Notes under the pieces: model-generated
What the model was told of the DNA's origin: nothing
Seen by the model: only the letters and a program-made list of their open reading frames with translations
Database searches by the model: none
Origin: Anaerolineales bacterium
GTDB lineage: Bacteria; Chloroflexota; Anaerolineae; 4572-78; J111
Length of the DNA: 64,000 nt
Reading direction: 5' to 3'
Assembly: GCA_020634935.1 (NCBI GenBank)
Contig: JACKAT010000015.1
Span: forward strand, 1-64,000
Made by a program: the position numbers and the translations under genes
In this document: positions 1 through 7,438 of the stretch, piece after piece
How positions within the stretch are numbered: the stretch's first letter is position 1
Layout: the number at the start of each line of letters is the position of its first letter

Positions 1-48
1 CAGCACGCCGGCCACTCTGGCGGTTTTATTATTTAAACCCATTGTCAT
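1..48 (-). CDS. 5' end of a membrane-protein gene, DUF4386-like (partial)
   Basis: Only the first 16 codons lie in the window; the gene runs off the left edge. The translation starts MTMGLNNKTARVAGVL after an AAAAAGGAAT ribosome-binding site. The phrase NKTARVAGVL resembles the N-terminus of DUF4386 membrane proteins, which begin with a short polar stretch before the first helix. The gene heads away from the small gene at 88-357 on the same strand. Function is unknown and the family call rests on a very short match. Confidence 0.4.
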   Translation of the reverse strand, partial: MTMGLNNKTARVAGVL

Positions 49-87
49 ATTCCTTTTTAATGCTATTGATGAGACGCTGGCCTCATC

Positions 88-357
88 TTATGCTTTGCCA
101 CTCGCCGCATCGGTCTGGTCAGGTTCAATACGAACGACTGACAGCAACGGCAGACCGATATCACGCACTTTTCTCAGCAAGCCATGCAGCGCCGCCTGAT
201 CGATCACCGGGCCGGTTAACAGCGTCTCGCCGTTGTCCTCCAGCGTGACGGTCAAGCCCCCAAACCAGTTTGACCATTGACGACCCAGATGACCTTGGAG
301 TCTGATTTGATAGACCGGTTGATTAGAATCAGGCGTTGGGTTGAGTTGATTTGACAT
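88..357 (-). CDS. small conserved protein of unknown function
   Basis: An 89-residue soluble protein when started at the internal ATG (MSNQLNPTPDSNQ); the open frame extends upstream to 399, but the extra residues look like untranslated leader. The central part reads YQIRLQGHLGRQWSNWFGG followed by LTVTLEDNGETLLTGPVIDQ and a helical end ALHGLLRKVRDIGLPLLSV. I recall similar short proteins in Chloroflexota and Actinobacteria next to regulators, but know of no assigned function. A TATAAT-like box lies upstream at 417-422 on this strand. It is followed in the same direction by the partial gene at the window edge, 39 bases further on. Confidence 0.65.
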   Translation of the reverse strand: MSNQLNPTPDSNQPVYQIRLQGHLGRQWSNWFGGLTVTLEDNGETLLTGPVIDQAALHGLLRKVRDIGLPLLSVVRIEPDQTDAASGKA

Positions 358-483
358 GACCTTGTCCCATTTTGTGGTCGGTCGTAATTGTTGAGCCACT
401 TGATGAATATACCCCTATTATAGAGGATACCTGGTATGGCTGGGTAGATACTAAAGTATGGTTTGGGGGTATTGTTGGGAGAA

Positions 484-620
484 AAGCGTTCAGCCTTTAG
501 CTGTCAGCTATCAGCTTTTTTTATGTTGACCAAATGTCGAGCTACAAGATGGTAATGATAGCTCAAACGCTGTCTTTCGTGATAAAACTGACGGCTGAAC
601 GCTGATAGCTGAACGCTTAC
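484..620. repeat. palindromic element, family 2 (AAGCGTTCAGC ends)
   Basis: The ends are inverted repeats: AAGCGTTCAGC at 484-494 and GCTGAACGCTT at 608-618. The arms continue imperfectly through CTGTCAGCTATCAGC and its complement. A shorter relative with a perfect 14-bp stem lies at 15258-15321. It looks like a non-autonomous interspersed hairpin element. Confidence 0.6.
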
Positions 621-669
621 ATTCTAAGTGATTTTCATAACTAACTTATGAGTTTGACATTAGGATGAA

Positions 670-742
670 TAGACAGGATTGACCGGATTTTCAGGATAAA
701 ACAAGTAAAAATCATATTAATCCTGCCGCAGGTTCTGTCTAA
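670..742. repeat. palindromic element, family 3 (TAGACAGGATT ends)
   Basis: It starts TAGACAGGATTGACCGGATT and ends with the approximate complement TTCTGTCTAA. Relatives are at 38342-38418 and 58984-59054. Elements built on GACAGGATTAACAAGATT-like words are common between genes in many bacteria. Confidence 0.5.
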
Positions 743-785
743 ACCAACGTAACAACTTAGAGTTGAAAACGACTTAGCTGCTATT

Positions 786-1658
786 TTATACTCTTTTCAA
801 AACCGGAATCCATATTTCGCTTTTAAAGGTCGGAGAAGTCACATCTTTGTGTTCGTTCCACAGAATTTCCGGACCGGCGACTTGCTCATAACCTGAGGTC
901 GGGAACCATTCGGCATAGATCCGCCCCCAGATATTTTGCAGCGTCTCCGGAAATGGTCCAACCGACTCGAACACGGCCCACATTGAAGCCGGCACCTCAA
1001 GTCGAGTCAGGTTGGCCGGGGGCTCCTGGGTTGTCGCTGCGCCAATGTAGTGATCGAGTTCACCGCCATCCAATCGGCCTTCGGAAAAATTCGTCGAGGC
1101 GCTGATCAGCCCCCTGGGTTCCACATTCGACAGAGCCTTTAGCGTGGTGATCGTGTCCTCATCCAGGCTGGCCCACATCGCCGCGATTTCCGGATTGACG
1201 CCTTCGTAAATCAATGGCACCCGCTTCATAATCCCGACAATACTAAATCCCGCTTTTTCTTCAAGGCGATACTTCATTTCATTTACCCCTTTAATCGTTA
1301 ATTGGAAGCTCATGCGTGGATACGCTTTGAGGGGCTGCCCGATGTTTCTGGCCTCGGTCGGCGTGACGCCATGCAAACTTTGAAAGGCTCTGGTAAATGA
1401 GTCCGGCGAGTTGTAGCCATACTTGAGGGCAATGTCGATGACCCGCACTTCACGATGCGCCAGTTCAAAGGCGGCCAGCGTTAGCCGTCTGCGCCGGATA
1501 TACTCCGAGAGCGACACCCCGGCCAGAAAAGAAAACATTCTTCTAAAGTGATATTCCGAGCATAAAGCCAGCCGTTCAACCTCTTGAAAATCAATCTCAT
1601 CGGCCAGGTTATCTTCGATGTAGGCCAAAGCCTGGTTCATTCTCTTCAGTGAATCCAC
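786..1658 (-). CDS. AraC-family regulator with GyrI-like effector domain
   Basis: A 290-residue transcription factor. Residues about 1-105 form the two AraC helix-turn-helix motifs; the second carries IALKYGYNSPDSFTRAFQSL, matching the family signature. Residues about 125-290 form a GyrI-like/SOUL-fold ligand domain with the typical LEVPASMWAVFESVGPFPE strand and a WFPTSGY segment. The layout is that of Rob/BmrR-type activators that sense small hydrophobic compounds. The start is GTG after a GGAAG ribosome-binding site, and the ATG alternatives would cut into the HTH. The gene is divergent from the toxin-antitoxin pair, and the shared interval holds a palindrome and an inverted repeat. Confidence 0.88.
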   Translation of the reverse strand: MDSLKRMNQALAYIEDNLADEIDFQEVERLALCSEYHFRRMFSFLAGVSLSEYIRRRRLTLAAFELAHREVRVIDIALKYGYNSPDSFTRAFQSLHGVTPTEARNIGQPLKAYPRMSFQLTIKGVNEMKYRLEEKAGFSIVGIMKRVPLIYEGVNPEIAAMWASLDEDTITTLKALSNVEPRGLISASTNFSEGRLDGGELDHYIGAATTQEPPANLTRLEVPASMWAVFESVGPFPETLQNIWGRIYAEWFPTSGYEQVAGPEILWNEHKDVTSPTFKSEIWIPVLKRV

Positions 1659-1686
1659 GTTTCAGCTTCCTTTTATGAATACAATA

Positions 1687-1746
1687 TCGATATGATATTA
1701 GAGACAGAATATCTTTGCCCGACAATTGATGCCCGGTTTTGTCGGG
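1687..1746. promoter_or_regulatory. divergent intergenic region with palindrome and inverted repeat
   Basis: The region separates the AraC gene from the divergent toxin-antitoxin operon. It contains the palindrome ATATCGATAT near 1685-1694. It also contains an inverted repeat CCCGACAA (1718-1725) / TTGTCGGG (1739-1746) with a 13-base loop. Either could be an operator for AraC or for the antitoxin; this is inference. Confidence 0.4.
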
Positions 1747-1818
1747 TACTGATTGACATTCAGTTACCCTGCCTATAGAATAACATCATAATTGATGGGT
1801 AATTTGATGGAGAATATG

Positions 1819-2097
1819 ATGCTTGAGAAATTCGAGACCGTCCGTACAACGTTAACACTCCCCGCTGATTTAATCAAACGCTCACAGCATTTCGTTGATG
1901 AGGGGTTAATCCCCAGTCGCAATGCGCTAATTGTTGCTGCCCTTGAGCAATACCTGTTAGAATTGGAGCGGCTGGAAATTGACCGCCAGTTTGAAGCGAT
2001 GGCCGATGATAGTACTTACCAAAAAATGAACGAACAACTATCGGAATCATTCGCCGAAAGCGATTGGGATGCCTTGGTTGAGGCTGAAATAGAATGA
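1819..2097 (+). CDS. ribbon-helix-helix antitoxin of a MazEF-type pair
   Basis: About 92 residues from the ATG at 1819, chosen because GGAG sits six bases upstream; in-frame ATGs at 1792, 1807 and 1816 are alternatives. The N-terminus FETVRTTLTLPADLIKRSQ is a CopG/MetJ-type DNA-binding strand and helix. The acidic C-terminus, rich in Asp and Glu (SESFAESDWDALVEAEIE), is the usual toxin-neutralising tail. The stop overlaps the toxin start by four bases (ATGA), which implies translational coupling. It probably represses its own operon. Confidence 0.8.
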   Translation: MLEKFETVRTTLTLPADLIKRSQHFVDEGLIPSRNALIVAALEQYLLELERLEIDRQFEAMADDSTYQKMNEQLSESFAESDWDALVEAEIE

Positions 2098-2432
2098 AAC
2101 GAGGCGATATTTTTGAGGCCCGTTTGAATCCCACCGAAGGGTCAGAACAAGCCGGTGTTCGTCCCGTCGTCATTGTAAGCCGCGACGCGATCAATAAGAA
2201 TAGCTCGGTGATTGTCGTTGTGCCCTTGACCAAGGCAACCAATGTTGAGCGTAACTACCCAAACAATGTCACGATTGCACAAGGGGAAGGTGGGTTAACG
2301 TTTGAGTCGGTCTTGCTCGGTGGACAGGTGCGGGCCATTTCAAAATCGCGTCTTTTGCAGCAACGCGGAACATTGTCAACGGAAACAATGCGGCAGGTTG
2401 ATCGCGCCTTGCGTATTACCTTGGATTTGTAA
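2094..2432 (+). CDS. mazF: MazF/PemK-type endoribonuclease toxin
   Basis: A 112-residue toxin that would cleave mRNA at short sequence motifs. MKRGDIFEARLNPTEGSEQ followed by RPVVIVSRD is the conserved first strand and loop of the MazF fold. The arginine of the RPVVIVS motif and the threonine in VVVPLTKA match the catalytic residues of the family. The length is normal. It is the second gene of the pair and ends one base before the stop of the convergent LuxR gene. It appears intact. Confidence 0.9.
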   Translation: MKRGDIFEARLNPTEGSEQAGVRPVVIVSRDAINKNSSVIVVVPLTKATNVERNYPNNVTIAQGEGGLTFESVLLGGQVRAISKSRLLQQRGTLSTETMRQVDRALRITLDL

Positions 2433-5327
2433 CTACAACAGCCCCAACTCGCGAGCGCGGGCGACGGCTTCGGTCCGTCGTTGTACATGGAGTTTATCAA
2501 ATATAATCCGATTGTGTCCTTTAACCGTACTCAAGGCCAGAACCAGCCGCTCGCTAATCTCTCGATTTGAGAGACCCTGAGCAATAAGGTGGAGGACTTC
2601 CCGTTCACGCTCACTTAACGGCTCGATCAACGGCTCAGGGGTAACCGGTAACGGGTGGAAATCATTTTGTTGTCCACAGGCAGCGAGGAGTTGCTGAATA
2701 TACGCCATTAGTTTTCCCCTTTTATCCTTCATGCTGGTCAACAACTCCACCAGCGGCGCTCCCTCATCGACAAAAAGACGAACGTAGCCCTCCGGTTCGG
2801 CCAGACTGAGCGCCTGTTCCAGGGAGGCCACCGCAGCCGCAACATCCCCCTGGGCTTGGTAAGCCAGCGCCTGCTGGATCAAAATTTCGATGACGCTGCC
2901 CCATCTCCCCCCAGCCTCGGCCGCCGGCAATAATCGCCTCAACAGATGTAAGGCATCAGCAATGGTTGGCTCGTTCCGGCTGCGGCGATACTCGGCGATG
3001 CGGACTCGGGCCAGGGTGAGGTGTTCAAACTCTTGTAGGTAACTGAGATCATCATCCGTCGATAGACCCCGTTTTTGGACCCAGGCGGCTGCTTCGGGCA
3101 GGCGATCCAGCGCCAGCCACAGCCGAACTTTTAAGGCAGCCAGCGGACGGACCTCCGGCATTGGGCTGCGAAAATAGCGCCGTTCGGCGGCTTCCAGTAG
3201 AGTGAGCGCGGCGCTTAAATCGCCTTGGGCCAGCCGTAAGCGAGACTGCCCCAGGCGGAAGCGGCAGGGCCAATCCGGCAGGGCCGCCGGTTCACCCAAC
3301 GCCTCGCTTTTGGCCAGATGCGCTTCGGCCTCAGCTAAATCACCCCGCTCCCGATATAGATCACCCAGACCCAAATAGAGGTCGGCTGTGCCGGGGAGCG
3401 TGGCCTGGTTCTGCTCTGCCACCAACTGCATAGCCTGCTCATAGATGACCATCGCCTCCCTGAGCCGTCCCTGCGTAAGCCTGATATCGGCCAGGCCATA
3501 CGTGCCGCTGATAGCAAAAACAAGCTGGCCCACCGCTCGAAAACTCGCCATCGCTTCGTCCAAAACCCGATAGGCATCTTCCAACTCGCCGCCGGCCCAG
3601 TGAGCCAGAGCCAACAGCGAGGCGGCCTGTCCCCGCCGAATTAAGTCATCTTCAGGCGACAGTTCCAGGGCTTGACGGGCGTACTGTACGCTGCCGTGGG
3701 CATCGCCATAGGCATGGGCCAGATAAGAGCGGGCGGTGGCGAGTGACCCCGGTAATGTTTGAAATTGGGCCTCATCGATAACGATCATCTTGCCGGCTGG
3801 GGGCGATGCAGCGCTGCTCTTCAACCACTGCTCGACGTCTCGCAATCGAAGCTCACCGGCTTCCAGTTCTCCCAAATCCAGCAAAGCCCAGGCATAAGCC
3901 ATGCTGAGAACGGGCCTGGCCCGTATCACTAAATCAGGCACGGGTTCAACCCAGCGCAGCCAGATGGCCGATTGAAAACTGCCGCTTATGGCCGGCCAAA
4001 TCAACTCCAACAGCGTGGCGGTTCGCGCAAAATCCTTGGCGGCCAGAGCGTGATGAATGGCCTCGGGTAGCAACTCATTTTGCTCATACCACCGGCTGGC
4101 CCGAAGATGTAATTGCGCCACGATGTCTTCTTCCGGGGACAGTCTCGCCTTAGAGCTTGCCAATGCGGGGGACGAAAGGGGAGGCGGTTTTTGCCGCAGC
4201 CGCTGCCGGAGCAAATCGGCAAAGAGATGGTGATAGCGATACCACCGCCGCTCGTTATCCAGAGGGATGATAAACAGATTCGCCTGTTCGAGATAGTTGA
4301 GGACATCTTGACCCTGGCGATGATCAACCGCTTGGTCATCACCGTTCAATCTCCCATCGCTAATCGCCAATCGCCCCACCACGGCCTCACACAGAGAGCC
4401 GCACAGGCGGTCGAGGATGGAGGTGCATAGCAAGAACGTCTGAACGCTTTCAGGCTGCCGGTCCAAGACTTCTTCTATCAAATAATCCATCACAAAACGG
4501 TGACTGCCGGTGAATGATTTAATGAAATCAGCGGCGTCCTGTTGGCCCTGCATGGAAATGGCGGCCAACTGCAAACCAGCAATCCAGCCTTCGGTCCGCG
4601 TTTCCAAGGCGGCGACATCTTCCGCGGCGAGGTTTAGGCCCATCATTTGATTGAGAAAATCGGCGGCTTCGGTGGGGGTAAAGCGCAAATCGGCCGCCCG
4701 TAGTTCGGTCAATTGGCCCCGAACGCGTAATCGAGCCAGAGGCAGGTTGGGGTCCTCACGGGTGGCGATGACCAGGTGCATCTGGGGCGGCGGGTGTTCG
4801 AGCAGAAACGTGAGGGCCTGGTCAACCGCTTTGGCCTCAATTACGTGGTAATCATCGAGGACGAGAATGAAATTATCCGGGGCAGCGGCGATGTCATTCA
4901 GCAGGGCCGTCAGTATCGATTCAGTGGTCGGCGGTTGAGGGGATTGGAGCGCATCCAACACCCCAACGCCAATAGTCGGCGCAATGGATTGCAACGCCGC
5001 CACGAGGTAAGTCAGAAAGCGGGTGGGATCATTATCGCCGTTATCCAACGACAGCCAGGCAATTTGATTGACGATTTTGGATTGACGATTGACGATTTGC
5101 TTCTCCTGTGTGCCATCCAATCGTAAATCGTCATTCGTCAATCGTAATTCATTAATCCAACTACTGACCAGCGTGGTTTTGCCAAAGCCGGCCGGGGCCG
5201 AGATGAGGGTTACGCCTGATGGGCCGTGCAACCCCTCATTCAACCGCTCGATCAGGCGGAAACGACGGATAATGTTAGGGCGAGGCGGCGGGATATACAG
5301 TTTGGTGGCGAGAATTGGGGTGGACAT
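2433..5327 (-). CDS. MalT-like LuxR-family ATP-dependent transcription activator
   Basis: A large STAND regulator of about 964 residues from MSTPILATKLYIPPPRPN, the usual start of this family; the frame extends upstream to 5390. It has a P-loop ATPase (Walker A APAGFGKTT near residues 45-52; LILVLDDYHVIEA-like Walker B near 154-165), TPR-like helical repeats from about 400 to 880, and a C-terminal LuxR helix-turn-helix (PLSEREREVLHLIAQGLSNR). Ligand and target are unknown. Two odd low-complexity insertions interrupt the ATPase core at residues about 61-88 and 318-338, where the DNA shows palindromic repeats. A TATAAT box six bases before the ATG suggests a leaderless mRNA. Confidence 0.88.
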   Translation of the reverse strand: MSTPILATKLYIPPPRPNIIRRFRLIERLNEGLHGPSGVTLISAPAGFGKTTLVSSWINELRLTNDDLRLDGTQEKQIVNRQSKIVNQIAWLSLDNGDNDPTRFLTYLVAALQSIAPTIGVGVLDALQSPQPPTTESILTALLNDIAAAPDNFILVLDDYHVIEAKAVDQALTFLLEHPPPQMHLVIATREDPNLPLARLRVRGQLTELRAADLRFTPTEAADFLNQMMGLNLAAEDVAALETRTEGWIAGLQLAAISMQGQQDAADFIKSFTGSHRFVMDYLIEEVLDRQPESVQTFLLCTSILDRLCGSLCEAVVGRLAISDGRLNGDDQAVDHRQGQDVLNYLEQANLFIIPLDNERRWYRYHHLFADLLRQRLRQKPPPLSSPALASSKARLSPEEDIVAQLHLRASRWYEQNELLPEAIHHALAAKDFARTATLLELIWPAISGSFQSAIWLRWVEPVPDLVIRARPVLSMAYAWALLDLGELEAGELRLRDVEQWLKSSAASPPAGKMIVIDEAQFQTLPGSLATARSYLAHAYGDAHGSVQYARQALELSPEDDLIRRGQAASLLALAHWAGGELEDAYRVLDEAMASFRAVGQLVFAISGTYGLADIRLTQGRLREAMVIYEQAMQLVAEQNQATLPGTADLYLGLGDLYRERGDLAEAEAHLAKSEALGEPAALPDWPCRFRLGQSRLRLAQGDLSAALTLLEAAERRYFRSPMPEVRPLAALKVRLWLALDRLPEAAAWVQKRGLSTDDDLSYLQEFEHLTLARVRIAEYRRSRNEPTIADALHLLRRLLPAAEAGGRWGSVIEILIQQALAYQAQGDVAAAVASLEQALSLAEPEGYVRLFVDEGAPLVELLTSMKDKRGKLMAYIQQLLAACGQQNDFHPLPVTPEPLIEPLSEREREVLHLIAQGLSNREISERLVLALSTVKGHNRIIFDKLHVQRRTEAVARARELGLL
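4314..4376 (-). repeat. in-frame low-complexity insertion in the LuxR ATPase gene (second)
   Basis: This codes for residues about 318-338 (GRLAISDGRLNGDDQAVDHR). It falls between the conserved RLCGSLCEAV and LEQANLFIIPLDNERRWYR segments, which are normally close together in MalT-like proteins. The DNA repeats the words ATCGCTAATCGCCAATCGCC. It reads like a fragment of a dispersed repeat that keeps the frame open. Confidence 0.5.
5064..5147 (-). repeat. in-frame palindromic insertion in the LuxR ATPase gene (first)
   Basis: The plus strand here shows GATTGACGATTGACGATTT and, about 30 bases on, the approximate complement AATCGTCATTCGTCAATCG. The insertion codes for residues about 61-88, including QIVNRQSKIVNQ. 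It separates the Walker A helix from IAWLSLDNGDNDPTRF, which normally follows after only a few residues. A hairpin element has apparently inserted in frame. Confidence 0.6.
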
Positions 5328-5333
5328 CGACCC

Positions 5334-5362
5334 ATTATAAAACGCCCCTCCCCAAATCCCAA
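5334..5362 (-). promoter_or_regulatory. sigma70-like promoter, probably leaderless, for the LuxR gene
   Basis: On the minus strand, TTGGGA at 5362-5357 and TATAAT at 5339-5334 are separated by 17 bases. The ATG at 5327 follows the -10 box by only six bases, so transcription would begin at or near the start codon. No good ribosome-binding site precedes this ATG. Confidence 0.5.
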
Positions 5363-5482
5363 AAAGGGCTTCCCAACGTCCCTTGGACATCCTACAAGCT
5401 CAACCTGAGGTTATTCCGGCCGGGTATTCGCTATTTTCTGCCGCTCTTCCAGGAGGCGGTAGAGGTGAGGCTCCGGGCCGTT

Positions 5483-5869
5483 TTACGGTACGTTGAGCGG
5501 GCTTTCTAAGATCCCGGTGCGAATGTTATCATTGCCGTACCGCACCCGCACTTCGAGCGTGTACTCACCGGAAGTCAGCGTGTTGGGAACCAGAAAGATC
5601 AATTCGCGAGGGGTGTTGTGCAGCACCACCTCGATGCGGGTCCGGGTTTGATCATCAGCCACCAGGAAGATGCCTTGCTCCGCATCAGCCTCATTGAACT
5701 GCAAATTGTGGCCGCGTAGTTTCACCCCGCCGCCGGGAACTAGAGTACTGTTGTCGGCGCTGTTGGGGATGATGCACTCGCCTGGTTGGGGCATGGGCCG
5801 GTTGGGCATTTGCTGCTGCACCTGGGCTTTGAACTGTTCTTTGCCATTGGTCAGTTTGTTTTTATACAA
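5483..5869 (-). CDS. DUF4469-like Ig-fold protein, probably N-terminally truncated
   Basis: About 128 residues from a TTG codon at 5869; the first in-frame ATG is about 20 residues further in. The body resembles the C-terminal immunoglobulin-like DUF4469 domain: PNSADNSTLVPGGGVKLRGH, then LIFLVPNTLTSGEYTLEVRV and a final RTGILESPLNV. In the proteins I recall, this domain follows an HU-like DNA-binding domain, which is absent here. The gene begins seven bases after the epoxide-hydrolase stop with no clear ribosome-binding site. It may be a remnant or a translationally coupled small protein. Confidence 0.55.
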   Translation of the reverse strand: MYKNKLTNGKEQFKAQVQQQMPNRPMPQPGECIIPNSADNSTLVPGGGVKLRGHNLQFNEADAEQGIFLVADDQTRTRIEVVLHNTPRELIFLVPNTLTSGEYTLEVRVRYGNDNIRTGILESPLNVP

Positions 5870-5876
5870 ACCGAAA

Positions 5877-7010
5877 TTAGGCTACCAGTCCAGCGAAAAA
5901 CTGCCGCACGTCATCAGCTACCGCTTCGGGTACTTCCCATTCGGGAAAATGGCCGCCGTGTTCCAGAATTGTCCAGCGCTGAACGTTGTAGGCCCGCTCG
6001 GCCCACTCGCGGGGCGCGGGGACGGTTACCCCATCCCGGAGAGGCATCATGATCGCTGTCGGTACTTCGACTCGACCCGAAAGACCGGGATCGCGGGCGG
6101 CTTCTCGATACAGCCGGGTCGCTGCCACCGCCGATTTCGTGAACCAATGCAGCGACAGATTATCCAGCAAGTTGTCTCGTCCGAAGTGAGCATCGATGTC
6201 CGTGCCGCCGTCGCCCCAGCGTTGAAACTTCTCAATAAACCAACTGGCCAGCGCCACCGGCGAATCGGCCAGGGCTGGACCCAAGGTTTCGGGCCGCAAG
6301 GCTTGCAGCCGGGCGTAGGCTGTTTCCCGCTGCGCCCACGCCTGGACCTGCTGCTGGTAGGCCACCTCCGCCGGGCTGAGATCAGCCGGCAGCGGCGATG
6401 CAAACGGCGTAATCCCCGAGCGATGAAGCCCGAGCAGATGGTGCGGATACTTTAGGCCCATTTGCTGTTGGACCAAGGCTCCCTGGTCGGACCCCCGGGC
6501 GGCAAAGCGATCGTAGCCCAGCTCTTCGACCATCAGTTTGGTCATGAGATCGGCTATGCGGGCGAAGCTCATCCCCGGCTCGGTCGGAAATTGGGAAAAG
6601 GGATAGCCGGGCATCGACGCCACGATTACATCAAAGCTGGGCGTTCCGTCACGCCGCGATTCCGTCAGCAATGGCATGATGTTCAACATCTGCACGAAGC
6701 TGCTGGGCCAGCCATGTAGCAACAGCAACGGGATGGATTTAGCATCTTGGCCGTCGGCCCGCACAAAATGAATTTGCCAGCCGTCAACTTCGGTAAGGCA
6801 GTGGTTGTAGGTGTTTAACCGCGCTTCTCGCTGCCGCCAATCATATGGCCCGGACCAATAAGCGATAAGATCGCGCAGATAGTCGCCATCCGTGCCATCG
6901 GCCCAATTCGAACCCGCTATTGGCGACGACCACCGGGTGTGCTTAAGACGCTGACGCAGATCGTCAAGGTCCTGGTCAGGAATATTAATACGCATCGGCT
7001 TAACCATCAT
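5877..7010 (-). CDS. epoxide hydrolase of the alpha/beta-hydrolase fold
   Basis: A 377-residue enzyme that would hydrolyse epoxides to diols. The N-terminal EHN-type domain (MRINIPDQDLDDLRQRLKHT, then TRWSSPIAGSNW) precedes an alpha/beta-hydrolase core. LLLLHGWPSSF (about residues 95-105) provides the HGWP oxyanion motif. GSDQGA near residue 186 holds the nucleophilic Asp, and EHGGHFPEWEVPE near the C-terminus holds the catalytic His. The length matches microsomal-type bacterial homologues. AAGGAG lies just upstream of the ATG. The substrate cannot be deduced. Confidence 0.9.
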   Translation of the reverse strand: MMVKPMRINIPDQDLDDLRQRLKHTRWSSPIAGSNWADGTDGDYLRDLIAYWSGPYDWRQREARLNTYNHCLTEVDGWQIHFVRADGQDAKSIPLLLLHGWPSSFVQMLNIMPLLTESRRDGTPSFDVIVASMPGYPFSQFPTEPGMSFARIADLMTKLMVEELGYDRFAARGSDQGALVQQQMGLKYPHHLLGLHRSGITPFASPLPADLSPAEVAYQQQVQAWAQRETAYARLQALRPETLGPALADSPVALASWFIEKFQRWGDGGTDIDAHFGRDNLLDNLSLHWFTKSAVAATRLYREAARDPGLSGRVEVPTAIMMPLRDGVTVPAPREWAERAYNVQRWTILEHGGHFPEWEVPEAVADDVRQFFAGLVA

Positions 7011-7063
7011 TTACTCCTTATGCATTGCTTCAATCATTATAGCCTGTTTTGGGTTCAGTTTAC

Positions 7064-7082
7064 CACTACAGGGGGTGTAGTG
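7064..7082. promoter_or_regulatory. inverted repeat CACTACA-N5-TGTAGTG
   Basis: A perfect 7-bp inverted repeat separated by GGGGG. It lies 54 bases upstream of the epoxide-hydrolase start and is built like a dimeric repressor site. The repressor is not identifiable. Confidence 0.4.
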
Positions 7083-7204
7083 TCATGGTTCAAAGGTGAC
7101 ATTGGGGGGTGTAAAAAAGCGGTGAAGTGGTCCTATAATGGCGCTTGGTATGGGATTAACGACACCCCGATATGATTAAGTCCTAACAGGTCAGATTAAA
7201 AATT

Positions 7205-7248
7205 CTTCATCTACGCTTCATAACAACTTCATGTTGGTTTGATATAGT
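7205..7248 (+). promoter_or_regulatory. OmpR/PhoB-type direct repeats with -10 box
   Basis: Three CTTCAT words occur at 7205, 7216 and 7227, exactly 11 bp apart. Ten bases after the last comes TATAGT (7243-7248), a -10-like box. The same geometry recurs at 59295-59349. Eleven-base direct repeats replacing the -35 element are typical of activation by winged-helix response regulators. Confidence 0.6.
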
Positions 7249-7438
7249 TCAAAACGTAAAACCTGGCTAACAGATATACCCTAAATTTGACAGGATTTAC
7301 CGGACAAAAAATCGATATTTCAAACTGAAACAGGATGGTTGACGAAGGTCAAAATTATCAGAAATTGTTTGTCTTTCATCATTGGTCTTTCGTCCTTGGA
7401 TTAGAGCATTGTCCATTAGAAGGGGTGTACGTTAGAAG

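Larger units (their letters stand above)
400..785. other. gene-free interval with two palindromic repeats
   Basis: This interval lies between a small gene and the AraC regulator, both on the minus strand. No convincing gene is seen. It contains two separate inverted-repeat elements (484-620 and 670-742) that have relatives elsewhere in the window. Confidence 0.6.
7011..7438. other. gene-free divergent interval
   Basis: This separates the epoxide hydrolase (minus) from the glycosyltransferase (plus). No gene is seen. It holds an inverted repeat at 7064-7082, and at 7205-7248 a set of 11-bp-spaced direct repeats with a -10 box. A partial family-3 repeat word (TTTGACAGGATTTACCGG) lies near 7285-7305. 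Confidence 0.6.

Noticed and set aside
5670..6455. 261-residue plus-strand frame
   Set aside because: Antisense to the epoxide hydrolase and the DUF4469-like gene, both with clear motifs.
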